A stretch of 64,000 nt of DNA from Allochromatium palmeri (GCF_009720725.1 NZ_WNKT01000004.1:85602-149601), one strand, 5' to 3'. Positions 28,803 through 40,053 are shown, counted from the first letter of the stretch. Made by a program: numbers and translations. Notes: generated by a model from the sequence alone, not told the origin.

Positions 28803-29688
28803 TCTCTTTCCAGGCGAGAACAACACCGGGCATGTCTGGGACGACAATATCCGCGAGCTGAACAATCCGCCGCCGCGCTGGTGGATGCAGGGATTCTGGC
28901 TGTCGATCATCTGGGTCGTCGGCTATTCGATCCTCTATCCGACCTGGCCGATCGGCGATGAGCCGACGCCCGGCCTCCTTGGCTGGAGCCAGATCAAGGA
29001 GTACGAGCAGGGCGTCGAGCGCATCGAGGCCAAGCGCGCTCAGTTCGAGGATCAGATCCGCAACCTGACTGCCGATCAGATCCTGGCCGATCCGGGGCTG
29101 AAGCAATACACCCTGGCCTCGGCTAAGGTGCTGTTCGGCGACAACTGCGCCGCCTGCCACGGCAGCGGCGGGCAGGGCAATCCAGGCTATCCGGTACTCG
29201 CCGATGATGACTGGCTCTATGGCGGCACCACGGCCAAGCTCGCCGAGACCATCACGGGCGGGCGTCAGTCGCTGATGCCGGCGCACAAGGCCATACTCAC
29301 CGAGGCCGAGGTCGATACGCTCGCCCACTGGGTCGTCCAGATGAACGAGACCGGCGGCGAGGGAGGAAGCGAGGCCGGCTGGACGCTCTTCAAGGCCAAG
29401 GGCTGCGTGGCCTGTCATGGTCAGACCGCCAACGGTCATGTGGTCGACCTGCCCAATGGCGACTTCATCGGCGTGGGTGCCGCGAACCTGCGCGACGGCA
29501 TCTGGCGCTTCCAGCCGGGTGGCTATGAGAGCGCGCGTCACACCATCTTGTATGGTGTCAATCAAAAGGACGTCCCCGAGACCCGTAGCGCCGTGATGCC
29601 GGCCTTTGCCGAACCAGCGGGCAAACTCAGCGAGCAGGACATCAAGAAGCTGGTCGTCTATGTCCATTCGCTCGGTGGCGGGATGTAA
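28789..29688 (+). CDS. ccoP: Cytochrome cbb3 oxidase subunit III (CcoP)
   Basis: The 299-residue diheme cytochrome c is the electron entry subunit of the cbb3 oxidase. One membrane helix (about residues 33-52) follows the DNIRELNNPPPRWW motif typical of CcoP. Two c-type heme sites are CAACH at residues 120-124 and CVACH at 206-210. The ATG at 28789 has a GGAGA sequence before it and is preferred over an ATG at 28768. It overlaps ccoQ by 14 bases. The GTG start of ccoG comes nine bases after its stop. Confidence 0.97.
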   Translation: MADHDLFPGENNTGHVWDDNIRELNNPPPRWWMQGFWLSIIWVVGYSILYPTWPIGDEPTPGLLGWSQIKEYEQGVERIEAKRAQFEDQIRNLTADQILADPGLKQYTLASAKVLFGDNCAACHGSGGQGNPGYPVLADDDWLYGGTTAKLAETITGGRQSLMPAHKAILTEAEVDTLAHWVVQMNETGGEGGSEAGWTLFKAKGCVACHGQTANGHVVDLPNGDFIGVGAANLRDGIWRFQPGGYESARHTILYGVNQKDVPETRSAVMPAFAEPAGKLSEQDIKKLVVYVHSLGGGM

Positions 29689-29697
29689 CGTTTAGCT

Positions 29698-31146
29698 GTG
29701 GCTCAATTAAAGACTGATCCTGAATCGACCACGCCGGTCGCGGTCGACGCGCTCTACGCCGAGGCCGACGACTGGCACGTCAACGCCGGCGGCCAGACCA
29801 TCCATGCCAAGCGGATCACGGGCCGCTGGCGGACCATCAAGTGGGCGATGGCCTCGGTGTGGCTGATCTATCTGCTCGGTCCCTATGTGCGCTGGAACGG
29901 CCAGCAGGCCGTGCTGTTCGACATCCCCAACCGTCAGTACCATCTGTTCTCGGTCACCGTGCTGCCGCAGGACTTCTGGATGCTGTCGCTGCTGCTGCTG
30001 TTTTTCGCCATCCTGCTGGCGGTGATGACGGCGCTCGTCGGGCGGGTCTGGTGCGGTTTCTTCTGCTTCCAGACCGTCTGGACCGACATCTTCACCTGGA
30101 TCGAGGAACGTCTGGAGGGGCCACCGGCGGCGCGACGCAAGCTCGACGCGGCACCGATGAGCCGTGAGAAGCTCAAAGTCCGCGCGATCAAACATGGTCT
30201 GTGGCTCCTGATCGGTTTTCTGACCGGATTCAGCTTCGTAGCCTGGTTCACCGATGCGCCGACGCTGTGGTGGACCTTCTTCACCGGTCAGGCCAATGGC
30301 GCGGCCTATATCACGGTCGTGCTCTTCACGGCCGGCACCTATGTACTGGCCGGATTCCTGCGCGAGCAGACCTGCTTCTGGCTCTGTCCCTATGCGCGCA
30401 TCCAGGGCGTGATGCTCGACCGCTCGACCATCATCCCCACCTATGACGAGCACCGTGGCGAGCCGCGCGGTCGCGTCAAGCACGAGGAAGGCGGGGAGCG
30501 GACGAGCGGCGATTGCGTCGACTGCAATCAGTGCGTGGCGGTCTGTCCGACCGGGGTCGACATCCGGCGCGGTCAGCAGGAAGGCTGCATCACCTGCGCG
30601 CTCTGTCTCGATGCCTGTGATCAGGTCATGGACAAGGTCGGCCGGCCGCGTGGACTCATCCGCTATGCCTCGCTCGACGAACTCGAAGGGCGTCGCACCA
30701 GTCGGTTGTGGCTCCGGCCGCGCGTCTGGGTCTATGTCCTCATCCTGGGACTGTCGCTGTCCGGCATCCTCTATGGGCTGACCTCGCTGGCCCCGCTCGA
30801 ACTCCGGGTGCTGCACGAGCGCGCCCCGCTGTTCGTGCTCCAGAGCGATGGCTCGATCCAGAACAAATACACCCTCAAGATCCTCAACAAGACCCATGAG
30901 TCGCTGGCCGTGAGGGTGCGCGCCACGGGGCATGATGACCTGACGCTCGTCGGCGCCGAGCAGCCGATCGCGACCGCGCCCGGCGGCGTGACACCGGCGA
31001 CCGTTTTCGTGCGCATTCCACACCAGGCGCTCAAGGCCGAGCAGCAGCCGATCCTCTTCCAGATCGAAGCCAGCCGGACCACGGGCGAGCAGGCGGCGAC
31101 CGAGCGTGAGAGTGTCTTCGTCGGTCCCAAGCCGCGCCCGGATTGA
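29698..31146 (+). CDS. ccoG: Cytochrome c oxidase accessory protein CcoG
   Basis: The 482-residue membrane protein is a cupric reductase that supplies Cu(I) for cbb3 oxidase assembly. Five or so membrane helices are visible, with WCGFFCFQTVW and CFWLCPYARIQG cysteine motifs, and a cytoplasmic double [4Fe-4S] ferredoxin domain: CVDCNQCVAVCPTGVD and CITCALCLDACDQVMD. The C-terminal 130 residues form a beta-rich domain. The start codon is GTG, nine bases after ccoP. Position directly after ccoP matches the fixGHIS/ccoGHIS order in proteobacteria. Confidence 0.96.
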   Translation: MAQLKTDPESTTPVAVDALYAEADDWHVNAGGQTIHAKRITGRWRTIKWAMASVWLIYLLGPYVRWNGQQAVLFDIPNRQYHLFSVTVLPQDFWMLSLLLLFFAILLAVMTALVGRVWCGFFCFQTVWTDIFTWIEERLEGPPAARRKLDAAPMSREKLKVRAIKHGLWLLIGFLTGFSFVAWFTDAPTLWWTFFTGQANGAAYITVVLFTAGTYVLAGFLREQTCFWLCPYARIQGVMLDRSTIIPTYDEHRGEPRGRVKHEEGGERTSGDCVDCNQCVAVCPTGVDIRRGQQEGCITCALCLDACDQVMDKVGRPRGLIRYASLDELEGRRTSRLWLRPRVWVYVLILGLSLSGILYGLTSLAPLELRVLHERAPLFVLQSDGSIQNKYTLKILNKTHESLAVRVRATGHDDLTLVGAEQPIATAPGGVTPATVFVRIPHQALKAEQQPILFQIEASRTTGEQAATERESVFVGPKPRPD

Positions 31147-31184
31147 GTGGGCGCAACTTCTCAGCACAGCGAGGCTAAGCGCCG

Positions 31185-31712
31185 ATGATGACCCACATCC
31201 AAACCCGTCTCCAGGCCCATTTTCAGCCCAACGCGGCCCTGCGCAATCCCTGGGTGCTCGGTTGGCTCGGGCTGATCGTCGTGGTGCTGGCCGTCAATCT
31301 GGTCATGGTCTATCTGGCCTTCGCCACCAATCCGGGCCTGGTCAACGCCGACTACTATGAGCGTGGCCGCAACTACGAGCGCACCCTCCTGACCCGCCAG
31401 GCGCGTGATCCGGGCTGGCTGATCCAGGCCGATATTCCAGCGTCACTGCACGCCGGCCAGCGCGAATCCATCCGCGTCTTCTTCGTCGATCGCGCCGGTC
31501 AGCCGGTCGATCCCGAGGCCGTCACCTTCCACGCCTACCGACCCTCGGATGCCGCGCGCGACTTTGCGCTGACCATGAGCCGCGAGGATCGCGGGCGCTA
31601 TGTGGTCGAGACGGCCTTTCCCTTGATCGGCGTCTGGGACACCCTGATCGTCGCGCGTCTGGGCGAGGATGAGTTCAGCGTCAGCGAGCGTCTCACGGTC
31701 GGGGCACCCTAA
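31185..31712 (+). CDS. ccoH: FixH/CcoH-family cbb3 assembly protein
   Basis: The 175-residue protein has one N-terminal membrane helix (GLIVVVLAVNLVMVYLAFA) followed by NADYYERGRNYERTLL and a periplasmic beta-sandwich of about 100 residues, the FixH layout. FixH/CcoH associates with the cbb3 subunits and is needed for their assembly. It lies 38 bases after ccoG and three bases before ccoI. Two ATG codons are adjacent at the start, the first being annotated. No unusual features are seen. Confidence 0.92.
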   Translation: MMTHIQTRLQAHFQPNAALRNPWVLGWLGLIVVVLAVNLVMVYLAFATNPGLVNADYYERGRNYERTLLTRQARDPGWLIQADIPASLHAGQRESIRVFFVDRAGQPVDPEAVTFHAYRPSDAARDFALTMSREDRGRYVVETAFPLIGVWDTLIVARLGEDEFSVSERLTVGAP

Positions 31713-31715
31713 CGG

Positions 31716-34229
31716 GTGGATGGCGAGTACTGTTTCCATTGCGGTCTACCGATCGTCGCCGGCACGCGCGAGACGGCTGAGATCGCGGGCACCGAGCGCG
31801 CCTTCTGCTGCACCGGCTGCAAGTCGGTCTGTCTCGCCATCCATGCGGCGGGGCTGGAAGGCTTCTATCGACGCACCCCGGACGGCCTCCTGCTTGGCCC
31901 GCCGCCCGAGCCGCCCGAGGATCTGGCGCTCTTCGATCTGGACGCGGTGCAGGAGGAGTTCACCGACGTCGCCGCCGAAGACCGCGAGATCAACCTCCTG
32001 GTCGAGGGCATCCACTGCGCGGCCTGTGTCTGGCTGATCGAGCGCGGACTCCAGTCGCTCCCCGGCGTCGAGGAGGCGCGGGTCAATCTCACCGGGCGCC
32101 GGCTGCGGGTGCGCTGGGACAACGGACGGCTGGCGCTGTCGCGTATCCTGCGCCGGCTCGCCGATCTGGGCTATGCCGCCACGCCCTTCGATCCGGACGC
32201 CTCCGAGGGCGCCGTCGCGCGCGAGAACCGCGCCCTGCTGTTCCGGCTCGCCTGGGCCGGCTTCGCCATGATGAACCTGCTGTGGATCTCGATCGCGCTC
32301 TACAGCGGCGCCGATCAGGGCGAGTTTCGCGAACTCTTCCACTGGCTCGGCTTCCTGCTCGCCACCCCGACCATCCTCTATTCGGGCGCACCCTTCTACC
32401 AGGGCGCCTGGTCGGGTCTGCGCTCGGGCCATCTGAGCATGGATTTGCCGATCGCCATCGGGGTCAGTGTCACCTATGGTTATTCGCTCTATGTGACGCT
32501 CGGCGGCTCCGAGATCGGTGCGGTCTACTGGGACACGGTGGTCAATTTTCTGTTCGTGATCCTGGTCGGGCGCTATCTGGAGGCGATCTCGCGCCGGCGC
32601 GCCGTAGCTGCCACCCAACGGCTGTTCGATCTCCAGCCCAGGGTCGCGACCCGGCTCCAGGACGACGGCAGCGAAGCGGTGGTGCCGATCCGCACGCTCG
32701 TCGTCGATGAGCGGGTGCTGGTGCGTCCCGGCGAGCGCATCCCGGTCGATGGCACGATCCTGGATGGTCGCAGCGGCGTCGACGAGTCGATGCTGACCGG
32801 CGAGTCGCGTCCCGTACCCAAGGGAACGGGCGACCGGGTCTCGGCCGGAACCATCAATGGGGCAGGGGTGCTCCAGGTGCGCATCACGGGTCTGCTTGCC
32901 GAGACCACGCTCGGGCGCATCATCCGGCTGGTCGAGGACGCCCAGGCAAGCCGCGCGCCGATCCAGCGTCTGGCCGATCGCATCGTGCCCTGGTTCGTCG
33001 CCGCGACGCTGGGGCTGGCGACCCTGACTTTTATCTTCTGGGTCCAGATCGATCTGGAACGCGCGCTGACTGCGGCGACCGCTGTGCTCATCATCACCTG
33101 TCCCTGCGCCTTCGGTCTGGCCACGCCGATGGCGGTCGCGGTCGCCTCCGGAGTGGGCGCGGCGCGCGGTATCCTGATCAAGAACGGGGCGGTGCTGGAG
33201 CGGTTGTCGAGCATCCGGCATTTGGTCTTCGACAAGACCGGTACCCTGACCGAGGGGCGTCCGGCGGTGGTGGCCATCGCCGGGACCGGAGAGGCGTGGC
33301 GCGTGCTCGATCCCGAGTCATTGGATTTGAGCGATGAACAGCGTGCCGACCTGCGTCTGATCGGGGCGCTGGAGCGGTTATCTGAACATCCGGCCGCAAT
33401 GGCCGTGCTGGATCTGTGCGAGCGGACCAAGATCGATCTCAGCGGTCTGGCGGTGGACGCCGTCGAGGTCGAGCCTGGCCAGGGCATCGCCGGTCGGGTC
33501 GCGGGTCGCGCTATCGCCATCGGGCGTGCGGAATGGCTGGCGCGTCAGGGCGTCGCCTTGCCGTCCGACTCAACCGCCGAGCCGGCCAGCCAGATTTTCT
33601 GTGCCATCGACGGTCGCCTGACCCAACGGTTGGGACTGGAAGACCGCTTGCGTCCAGGCGCCGAGTCGGTGGTCGCACGTCTGCGCGCTCAGGGGATTCG
33701 GGTCACGCTGCTGACAGGCGACCGGCGCGCCGCCGCCGAGCGTATCGCCGGCCGGCTCGGCCCGGTCGAGCTGATCGCCGAGGTGCTGCCCGAAGACAAG
33801 GATCGCGTCATCGACGACCTTCAGCGCGCCGGCGCGCCGGTCGCCATGATCGGCGATGGCGTCAACGACGCCCCGGCCCTGGTGCGCGCCGATGTCGGCA
33901 TCGCCATGGGCAGTGGCACTGATGTCTCGATCGCCAGCGCTGACATCGTGCTCATGTCGAGCGAGCTGGAACGGGTGCTGGAGGCGGCCGAACTCTCGCG
34001 GCGCACGCTCGTCACCATCCGGCAGAACATCGCGCTCTCCATCCTTTACAATCTGATCATGGTGCCGCTGGCCATGGCCGGCGTCATCACGCCGCTGGTC
34101 GCAGCCGTCTCCATGCCGCTGAGCAGTCTGGCGGTGATCGGTAACTCGGCGCGTCTCGGCGCGCTCTTCAACTCATCCGGCAAACAATCATTTCCGATCC
34201 GATCGGTTTCTGATTCAATGCCTGTCTGA
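31716..34229 (+). CDS. ccoI: Copper-transporting P-type ATPase CcoI
   Basis: The 837-residue P1B ATPase exports Cu(I) to the periplasmic side for cbb3 oxidase assembly. The N-terminus has a cysteine-rich motif (CFHCG and CCTGCKSVC) found in FixI/CcoI proteins, then a heavy-metal-associated domain with CAAC at residues 101-104. Transport and catalytic motifs follow: [11 protein letters not shown] actuator loop, the CPC intramembrane site in [13 protein letters not shown], the phosphorylated Asp in DKTGTLTEG, and [16 protein letters not shown]. The start is GTG, three bases after the ccoH stop. Length is typical of CcoI-type rather than CopA-type pumps. Confidence 0.95.
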   Translation: MDGEYCFHCGLPIVAGTRETAEIAGTERAFCCTGCKSVCLAIHAAGLEGFYRRTPDGLLLGPPPEPPEDLALFDLDAVQEEFTDVAAEDREINLLVEGIHCAACVWLIERGLQSLPGVEEARVNLTGRRLRVRWDNGRLALSRILRRLADLGYAATPFDPDASEGAVARENRALLFRLAWAGFAMMNLLWISIALYSGADQGEFRELFHWLGFLLATPTILYSGAPFYQGAWSGLRSGHLSMDLPIAIGVSVTYGYSLYVTLGGSEIGAVYWDTVVNFLFVILVGRYLEAISRRRAVAATQRLFDLQPRVATRLQDDGSEAVVPIRTLVVDERVLVRPGERIPVDGTILDGRSGVDESMLTGESRPVPKGTGDRVSAGTINGAGVLQVRITGLLAETTLGRIIRLVEDAQASRAPIQRLADRIVPWFVAATLGLATLTFIFWVQIDLERALTAATAVLIITCPCAFGLATPMAVAVASGVGAARGILIKNGAVLERLSSIRHLVFDKTGTLTEGRPAVVAIAGTGEAWRVLDPESLDLSDEQRADLRLIGALERLSEHPAAMAVLDLCERTKIDLSGLAVDAVEVEPGQGIAGRVAGRAIAIGRAEWLARQGVALPSDSTAEPASQIFCAIDGRLTQRLGLEDRLRPGAESVVARLRAQGIRVTLLTGDRRAAAERIAGRLGPVELIAEVLPEDKDRVIDDLQRAGAPVAMIGDGVNDAPALVRADVGIAMGSGTDVSIASADIVLMSSELERVLEAAELSRRTLVTIRQNIALSILYNLIMVPLAMAGVITPLVAAVSMPLSSLAVIGNSARLGALFNSSGKQSFPIRSVSDSMPV

Positions 34230-34252
34230 CCCCATCAATCGAGCCTCTCGCA

Positions 34253-34477
34253 ATGGAAGTCATCTACGGCCTGATCCCCGGAATGCTGCTTCTGGGCCTG
34301 GCGGCGGTCGCCGTGCTGTTCTGGGCCGCGCGCAGCGGTCAGTTCGACGATCTGGAAGGCGACGGGCAGCGCCTGCTGCTCGACGAGGACGAGATCCTCG
34401 ATCAGGACAGTGTCGATCCCAGATGTCGGCCCGATGCCAAGCCGGATACAGACCCCAACGAACCGCAACGAAATTGA
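34253..34477 (+). CDS. ccoS: cbb3 oxidase maturation protein CcoS
   Basis: The 74-residue protein has one membrane helix ([20 protein letters not shown]) followed by [19 protein letters not shown], the signature of CcoS/FixS, which is required for cofactor insertion into the oxidase. The C-terminal 20 residues are polar and variable. It is the last gene of the cbb3 cluster; the next gene starts 130 bases further on and belongs to another process. Confidence 0.94.
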   Translation: MEVIYGLIPGMLLLGLAAVAVLFWAARSGQFDDLEGDGQRLLLDEDEILDQDSVDPRCRPDAKPDTDPNEPQRN

Positions 34478-34607
34478 ACCAAATCCGGCGCCTGCTCGCG
34501 ATTGGCGCACGTCTGCAACGGGTCGGCTACAATCAGGTGATGGTGCCAGGGAGCGGGATCAGGCCAAAAAACCCTGTTCTTATTTCCAATACACTGATGA
34601 GTCCCCT

Positions 34608-36263
34608 ATGTGGAAAAACCTCACTATTCGTTCTCGGCTCGTGGTCGCCGCCATCCCCGGTATTCTGCTGATCGGCGCCGCGCTGGTTCTGATTGCCTAT
34701 CTCACGGCCTCTTCCATGGCGAAAACCCTGGTGAATCAGATGCTGCTCACCAAGGCCGATGGCGATCTGCGCGCCGCTAAGCTCTACATCGCGCGTGATT
34801 TCGGCCAGCTGAGCTTCCAGGACGGCAAGCTGGTCGACGCCCAGGGGCGTCCGATCTCAGGACGCACGGAGATGCCCGACGCCATCAGTCGTGACCTGGG
34901 GCTGGTGTTCAGCCTCTTTGAGCGCGAGGGCACGGACTTCGTCCGTATCGCGACCAGTGTGCGCAATGCTGAGGGGCAGCGTCAGCTCGGCACCCGACTC
35001 GGCGAGTCGAGCGCAGCCCATGCGCCCTTAACTCAGGGCGAGCGCTATGTAGGCGAATCCGATGTCCTGGGCGTGCCGCATCTGACGGCTTACGAGCCGC
35101 TGCTCGATACTTCGGGCCAGGTGATCGGCGTATTCGGACTCGGGGTCCCCAAGACGCGCGCCTCGGCCATCGTCGCCAAGGGCATGACCGAGATGGTGCT
35201 TGGGATGAGTGTAGCCCTCTTGATCGTGGTCGCGGTCGGCATCCTGGGGATCTTCGGAATGTCGCGCATGATCACCGGCCCTATCCGCCAGGTCACCGCG
35301 CGCCTGCGGGAGATCGCCGAGGGTGAGGGTGATCTCAGTCAGCGCCTCCCCGCCGAGGGCCAAAACGAGCTGGCCGAGCTGGCGCGAACCTTCAACCTCA
35401 TCGTCGAGCGCATCCACGCGATGGTCAAGGACGTCGCTGGTGTCTCGACGCATCTGGCCTCGGCGGCTGAGGAGCTGTCGCTCACCAGCGGCGAGACCAG
35501 CGAGCAGGTCCGCCATCAGCTCTCCGAGACCGATCAGGTCGCCACCGCCATCCATGAAATGACGGCCACGGTCGAGGAGGTCGCGCGCCATGCCGCCGAG
35601 GCCGCGCGTGCCGCTCAGGAGACCGACCGCGAGGCCGAGGCCGGCTCTCAGGTCGTCGCCCAGGCCATCGCCGCGATCGAGGCACTCGCCGGTGAGGTCG
35701 AGTCCGCCGGCCAGGTCATCACCCGTCTGTCGGACGACAGCCGCGAGATCGGCGCCGTGCTCGACGTGATTCGCGGTGTGGCGGCGCAGACCAATCTGCT
35801 GGCCCTGAACGCGGCCATCGAGGCCGCCCGCGCCGGCGAGCAGGGGCGCGGCTTCGCCGTGGTCGCCGACGAGGTTCGAACCCTGGCCAGTCGCACCCAG
35901 GACTCGATCCAGGACATTCAGGGCAAGATCGAGCGTGTGCAGTCGGGGTCGGCCGGCGCGGTCGCGGTCATGGAGCAGGGCCGTGTCCGGGCCGGCGAGG
36001 GTGTGGATCAGGCGCGCCAGGCCGGCGAATCACTGCGTGCCATCGCCGCCGCCATCGCCCGTATCAATGACATGAACACGCAGATCGCGAGTGCGGCCGA
36101 GGAGCAATCGGCCGTGGCCGAGGAAATCAACCGTAACATCCAATCGATGTCGCAGAGTGTGAGCCAGATTTCAGATGGGTCGATGCAGGCGGCCGCCGCC
36201 AGCGGCGAGCTGGCCAGGCTGGCGACCAGTCTTCAAGATAGCTCAGGACGGTTCAAGATATGA
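34608..36263 (+). CDS. Methyl-accepting chemotaxis protein with single Cache domain
   Basis: The 551-residue chemoreceptor has a first membrane helix at about residues 12-33, a periplasmic sensor of about 160 residues resembling a single Cache (sCache) fold ([20 protein letters not shown] through [17 protein letters not shown]), a second membrane helix around 200-220, a HAMP domain, and a long coiled-coil signalling region. The highly conserved hairpin tip [20 protein letters not shown] is intact, as is the [15 protein letters not shown] helix. I chose the ATG at 34608 because it begins the first helix; the frame is open upstream. It would report to CheA through a CheW such as the domain in the Cache-CheW protein in this window, though that link is only inferred. 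Confidence 0.94.
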   Translation: MWKNLTIRSRLVVAAIPGILLIGAALVLIAYLTASSMAKTLVNQMLLTKADGDLRAAKLYIARDFGQLSFQDGKLVDAQGRPISGRTEMPDAISRDLGLVFSLFEREGTDFVRIATSVRNAEGQRQLGTRLGESSAAHAPLTQGERYVGESDVLGVPHLTAYEPLLDTSGQVIGVFGLGVPKTRASAIVAKGMTEMVLGMSVALLIVVAVGILGIFGMSRMITGPIRQVTARLREIAEGEGDLSQRLPAEGQNELAELARTFNLIVERIHAMVKDVAGVSTHLASAAEELSLTSGETSEQVRHQLSETDQVATAIHEMTATVEEVARHAAEAARAAQETDREAEAGSQVVAQAIAAIEALAGEVESAGQVITRLSDDSREIGAVLDVIRGVAAQTNLLALNAAIEAARAGEQGRGFAVVADEVRTLASRTQDSIQDIQGKIERVQSGSAGAVAVMEQGRVRAGEGVDQARQAGESLRAIAAAIARINDMNTQIASAAEEQSAVAEEINRNIQSMSQSVSQISDGSMQAAAASGELARLATSLQDSSGRFKI

Positions 36264-36323
36264 TCCGAGGACGCGCTTGTCTCGAAATGATCGCGTTTCG
36301 TTCGCAGAGGAGAAAAAGCCACG

Positions 36324-36617
36324 ATGCTCGTCAATGACGAACGCCGCAATTTCAGGCGGCTGGAGACCGAGACCGATGTCACTATTATCCGTTTGGTGAC
36401 CCGTGAATCCATGACCGCCAACCTGGTCAACCTGAGTGCCACGGGATGCGCCTTTCGCTCTGATTGCCCGATCGAGCCGGGTGAAGACCTGGAGATTCTC
36501 GTGTGCAGTCCCAGTAAACGCATCGAGCCACTGCGCCGGAGCGCGCGCGTGATACGGATCGACCACGGTGAGGACGGGCGGATGGTCGCGGTCGAATTCG
36601 TGCTCGATCAGGCTTGA
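36324..36617 (+). CDS. PilZ-domain protein
   Basis: This 97-residue protein is a stand-alone PilZ domain, a candidate cyclic-di-GMP receptor. The RRNFRRLE sequence near the N-terminus supplies the RxxxR motif, and NLSATGCAFRSD supplies the [D/N]xSxxG motif needed for ligand binding. An AGGAGA Shine-Dalgarno lies about twelve bases before the ATG. It follows a chemoreceptor gene and a PAS-GGDEF cyclase gene is present elsewhere in the window, so it may act in motility or pilus control, but no partner is shown. Confidence 0.9.
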   Translation: MLVNDERRNFRRLETETDVTIIRLVTRESMTANLVNLSATGCAFRSDCPIEPGEDLEILVCSPSKRIEPLRRSARVIRIDHGEDGRMVAVEFVLDQA

Positions 36618-36645
36618 GGACCACCGGCGTCTATTCACACTCCCG

Positions 36646-36864
36646 ATGCGTTACTTCTATTTCAGCCTGAACATCCCGCGCACCGAGTATCTGCGTTATT
36701 ACCAGGGCGGAGCCGCACGCGTGGTCGTGCGTGCCCATAACGGGCGCACGCTGTCGATCCCGGCGGCGAACCTGCGCCGTTTCGTCACCCATGCCGGCAT
36801 TCAGGGCCAGTTCTGCGCCACGATCGATCCGAACAATCGTCTGGTTTCTCTGGACCGTCAGTGA
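36646..36864 (+). CDS. DUF2835-family protein
   Basis: The 72-residue basic protein matches the DUF2835 family: MRYFYFSLNIPRTEYLRYYQ, a VVVRAHNGRTLSIPA strand pair, then FVTHAGIQGQFCATID and a hydrophobic end. The function of this family is unknown. It begins 28 bases after the PilZ gene on the same strand. The longer frame upstream of the ATG at 36646 lies inside the PilZ gene and is not used. Confidence 0.8.
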   Translation: MRYFYFSLNIPRTEYLRYYQGGAARVVVRAHNGRTLSIPAANLRRFVTHAGIQGQFCATIDPNNRLVSLDRQ

Positions 36865-36961
36865 GTCCAATTCGGACATAAACGTCGAGTGCCAACGGCC
36901 AACCGACTTGCGTATCATGCCCGCCAGAGCAACCGCCATCCAATTTACCCGGAGACGCCTC

Positions 36962-37891
36962 ATGTCCGACCAGAAGTTCCGTCTTGTTACACGCAGTGAT
37001 TTCGACGGCCTGGTGTGCGCCGTTCTGCTCAAACATCTGGATCTAATCGACGACATCACCTTCGTCCATCCCAAGGACATGCAGGATGGCAAGATCGCGA
37101 TCAACGGCCGCGACATCACCACCAATCTGCCCTATGTCGAGGGCGTCTATCTCGCCTTCGATCATCATCTGTCCGAGACGCTACGCACCGGTCAGCATGA
37201 CAATCACATCATCGACGCCGATGCCCCCTCGGCGGCGCGTGTGGTCTGGCGTCATTACGGCGGTCACGACGCCTTCCCGGCGGCGTGGGACGAGATGATG
37301 GCGGCGGTGGACAAGGGCGATTCGGCCCAGTTCGATCAGGACGAGGTGCTGAACCCCAAGGGCTGGGTGCTGCTGAACTTTCTGATGGACGCGCGTACCG
37401 GACTCGGGCGCTTCCGCGAGTTCCGTATCTCCAACTACAACCTGATGATGGATCTGATCGACTACTGCAAGAACCACGACATCGATGAGATCCTGGCCCT
37501 GCCGGATGTCCGGGAGCGGGTCGAGCTGTATTTCGAGCAGGAAGACAAGTGCAAGGAACAGATCCGGCGCTGCGCCACCGTCCACGGCAATCTGGTCGTG
37601 CTGGATCTGCGCGGCGAGGAGACCATCTGGGCCGGCAACCGCTTCATCATTTATGCGCTCTTTCCACAGTGCAACATCTCCATCCATGTGCTCTGGGGCG
37701 TCAAGCAGCAGAATACGGTGTTTGCCACCGGCAAATCCATTTTCGACCGTGGCTCCAAGACCAATGTCGGCGAGCTGATGCTGGAGTACGGCGGCGGCGG
37801 GCACCAGGCCGCCGGCACCTGTCAGGTGGACAATGATCGCGCCGAACAGGTTTTGGGCGAACTGATCGCGCGGATCAAGGCCGACGGTTAA
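36962..37891 (+). CDS. DHH/DHHA1-family phosphoesterase
   Basis: The 309-residue protein is a DHH-superfamily phosphoesterase of the exopolyphosphatase/nanoRNase type. Metal-binding motifs are RSDFDGLVCA (residues 11-20), the DHH motif in AFDHHLSE at 67-69, and acidic residues in AVDKGDSAQFD. The C-terminal DHHA1 domain is marked by EYGGGGHQAAGTC. The substrate is uncertain: related proteins cleave short oligoribonucleotides, pAp, cyclic dinucleotides or polyphosphate. The start is the ATG at 36962. The gene precedes nadE on the same strand with about 100 bases between. Confidence 0.88.
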   Translation: MSDQKFRLVTRSDFDGLVCAVLLKHLDLIDDITFVHPKDMQDGKIAINGRDITTNLPYVEGVYLAFDHHLSETLRTGQHDNHIIDADAPSAARVVWRHYGGHDAFPAAWDEMMAAVDKGDSAQFDQDEVLNPKGWVLLNFLMDARTGLGRFREFRISNYNLMMDLIDYCKNHDIDEILALPDVRERVELYFEQEDKCKEQIRRCATVHGNLVVLDLRGEETIWAGNRFIIYALFPQCNISIHVLWGVKQQNTVFATGKSIFDRGSKTNVGELMLEYGGGGHQAAGTCQVDNDRAEQVLGELIARIKADG

Positions 37892-37995
37892 GGTTGAACG
37901 TTGCGGCGAGGCCCAATTCATCGAAGTCTGCACAATCCTCAATCAAATCGTGCAAATTGCCTGATCGATCCCACCGCACTCCCGGAGCCGTGAAC

Positions 37996-39606
37996 GTGTC
38001 CTGTCGCATCGAAATCCTGCAAATGAACCCCCTGGTCGGCGACGTGGCCGGCAATGCCGAGCGTCTGATCGCAGCGGCCCGGCGCGCCCGCGAGCAGGGC
38101 GTCGAACTGCTGGTCTGCCCTGAGCTGGCCCTGACCGGCTATCCGCCCGAGGATCTGCTGCTGCGGCCTGAGTTCATCATGCGGGTCGAGACGGCACTGG
38201 AACGCCTCCAGTCGGAGATCCGGGGCATCACCCTGGTACTCGGCTATCCGCGCGCCTCGGTCGGCGGACTGTTCAACGTCGCCGGCGTCATCCGCGACGG
38301 CGCCCTGATCGCTGAGTACGCCAAGCAGCATCTGCCCAATTACAGCGTCTTCGACGAGAAGCGCTATTTCCAGCCGGGCGCCAGCGCGACCGTCTTCGAG
38401 CACTGCGGACTGCGTTTCGGCCTGAGTGTCTGCGAAGACATCTGGTGGGAGGAACCGACCCGCCAGGCCGCCGAAGCCGGTGCTCAGGTGCTGCTCAATC
38501 TCAACGCTTCACCCTTCCACGGCGGCAAGACGATCGAGCGCGAGGTGTTGGTGTCGCGGCGCGCCCGCGCCCATGGACTGACCATCCTCTATGCCAATCT
38601 GGTCGGCGGTCAGGACGAACTGGTGTTCGATGGCGGCTCCTTCGTCGTCGATCCCGATGGCCGGATCACGCAGCGCGCGCCGGCGTTCGTCGAAACCGCT
38701 CTGACCCTGAAGCTCAACGCCGAGGGTGCCCCGGTGACGGCTGGCCTGGAACCGCTCGCGGAGTTGCCGGGCGAGGAGGAGACGATTTACACGGCGTTGG
38801 TGCTGGGCGTGCGCGACTATGTGCGCAAGAACGGCTTCGAGGGCGCGGTGCTGGGACTCTCCGGCGGCATCGACTCGGCCCTGACCCTGGCCATCGCCGT
38901 GGACGCGCTCGGCGCCGAGCGGGTCGAGGCCGTGCTCATGCCCTCACGCTATACCGCCGACATGAGCAACGAGGACGCACTCGAACAAGCCCGGCGTCTG
39001 GGCGTGTCGACCCGCGTCATCCCGATCGAGCCGGCCTTTCGCGCCTTCCTCGACCTGCTCGAACCCGTTTTCGCCGGTCAGCCGGTGGATGTCACCGAGG
39101 AGAACATCCAGGCGCGCTGTCGCGGCATCCTCCTCATGGCCATCAGCAACAAGTCCGGGCGCATCCTCCTGACCACGGGCAACAAGAGCGAGATGGCCGT
39201 GGGCTATGCCACACTCTATGGCGACATGGCCGGGGGCTTCGCACCGATCAAGGACGTGCCCAAGATGCTGGTCTATCGTCTGGCGCGCTATCGCAACAGC
39301 CGTTCACCGGTGATCCCGGAGCGGGTGATCGAGCGCGCACCCTCGGCCGAGTTGCGACCGGATCAGACCGACCAGGACAGTCTGCCGCCCTATGAGCTGC
39401 TCGATGCCATCCTCAAGTGCTATATCGAGGACGACGAGGGCGTGGAGGCCATCGTCGCTCAAGGCTATCCGGCCGATGTCGTCCAGCGCGTGGCCCGACT
39501 GGTCGACCGCAACGAATACAAGCGCCGTCAGGCCCCGCCCGGCGTGCGCATCTCGCAACGGGCCTTCGGGCGCGACCGGCGCTATCCGATCACCAGCGGT
39601 TTCTAG
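37996..39606 (+). CDS. nadE: Glutamine-hydrolysing NAD+ synthetase
   Basis: The 536-residue enzyme converts nicotinate adenine dinucleotide to NAD using glutamine. The N-terminal half is a nitrilase-type glutaminase with Glu in CPELALTGYPPEDLL, Lys in AKQHLPNYSVFDEKRYF and nucleophilic Cys in GLSVCEDIWWEEP. The C-terminal half is the synthetase with the PP-loop LGLSGGIDSALTLAIAVDAL and TTGNKSEMAVGYATLYGD. I chose GTG at 37996 because a GGAG sequence lies eight bases before it; GTG at 37990 is an alternative, and an even earlier in-frame ATG at 37894 precedes unlike sequence. The glnB gene follows, a common pairing. Confidence 0.95.
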   Translation: MSCRIEILQMNPLVGDVAGNAERLIAAARRAREQGVELLVCPELALTGYPPEDLLLRPEFIMRVETALERLQSEIRGITLVLGYPRASVGGLFNVAGVIRDGALIAEYAKQHLPNYSVFDEKRYFQPGASATVFEHCGLRFGLSVCEDIWWEEPTRQAAEAGAQVLLNLNASPFHGGKTIEREVLVSRRARAHGLTILYANLVGGQDELVFDGGSFVVDPDGRITQRAPAFVETALTLKLNAEGAPVTAGLEPLAELPGEEETIYTALVLGVRDYVRKNGFEGAVLGLSGGIDSALTLAIAVDALGAERVEAVLMPSRYTADMSNEDALEQARRLGVSTRVIPIEPAFRAFLDLLEPVFAGQPVDVTEENIQARCRGILLMAISNKSGRILLTTGNKSEMAVGYATLYGDMAGGFAPIKDVPKMLVYRLARYRNSRSPVIPERVIERAPSAELRPDQTDQDSLPPYELLDAILKCYIEDDEGVEAIVAQGYPADVVQRVARLVDRNEYKRRQAPPGVRISQRAFGRDRRYPITSGF

Positions 39607-39669
39607 TGAAACCTAGGGTGTCGCATGTCCCCCGGCGCTGTTCATCCCCCGGCGGTCCACTTATACTGA

Positions 39670-40050
<381 letters not shown>

Positions 40051-40053
40051 GGC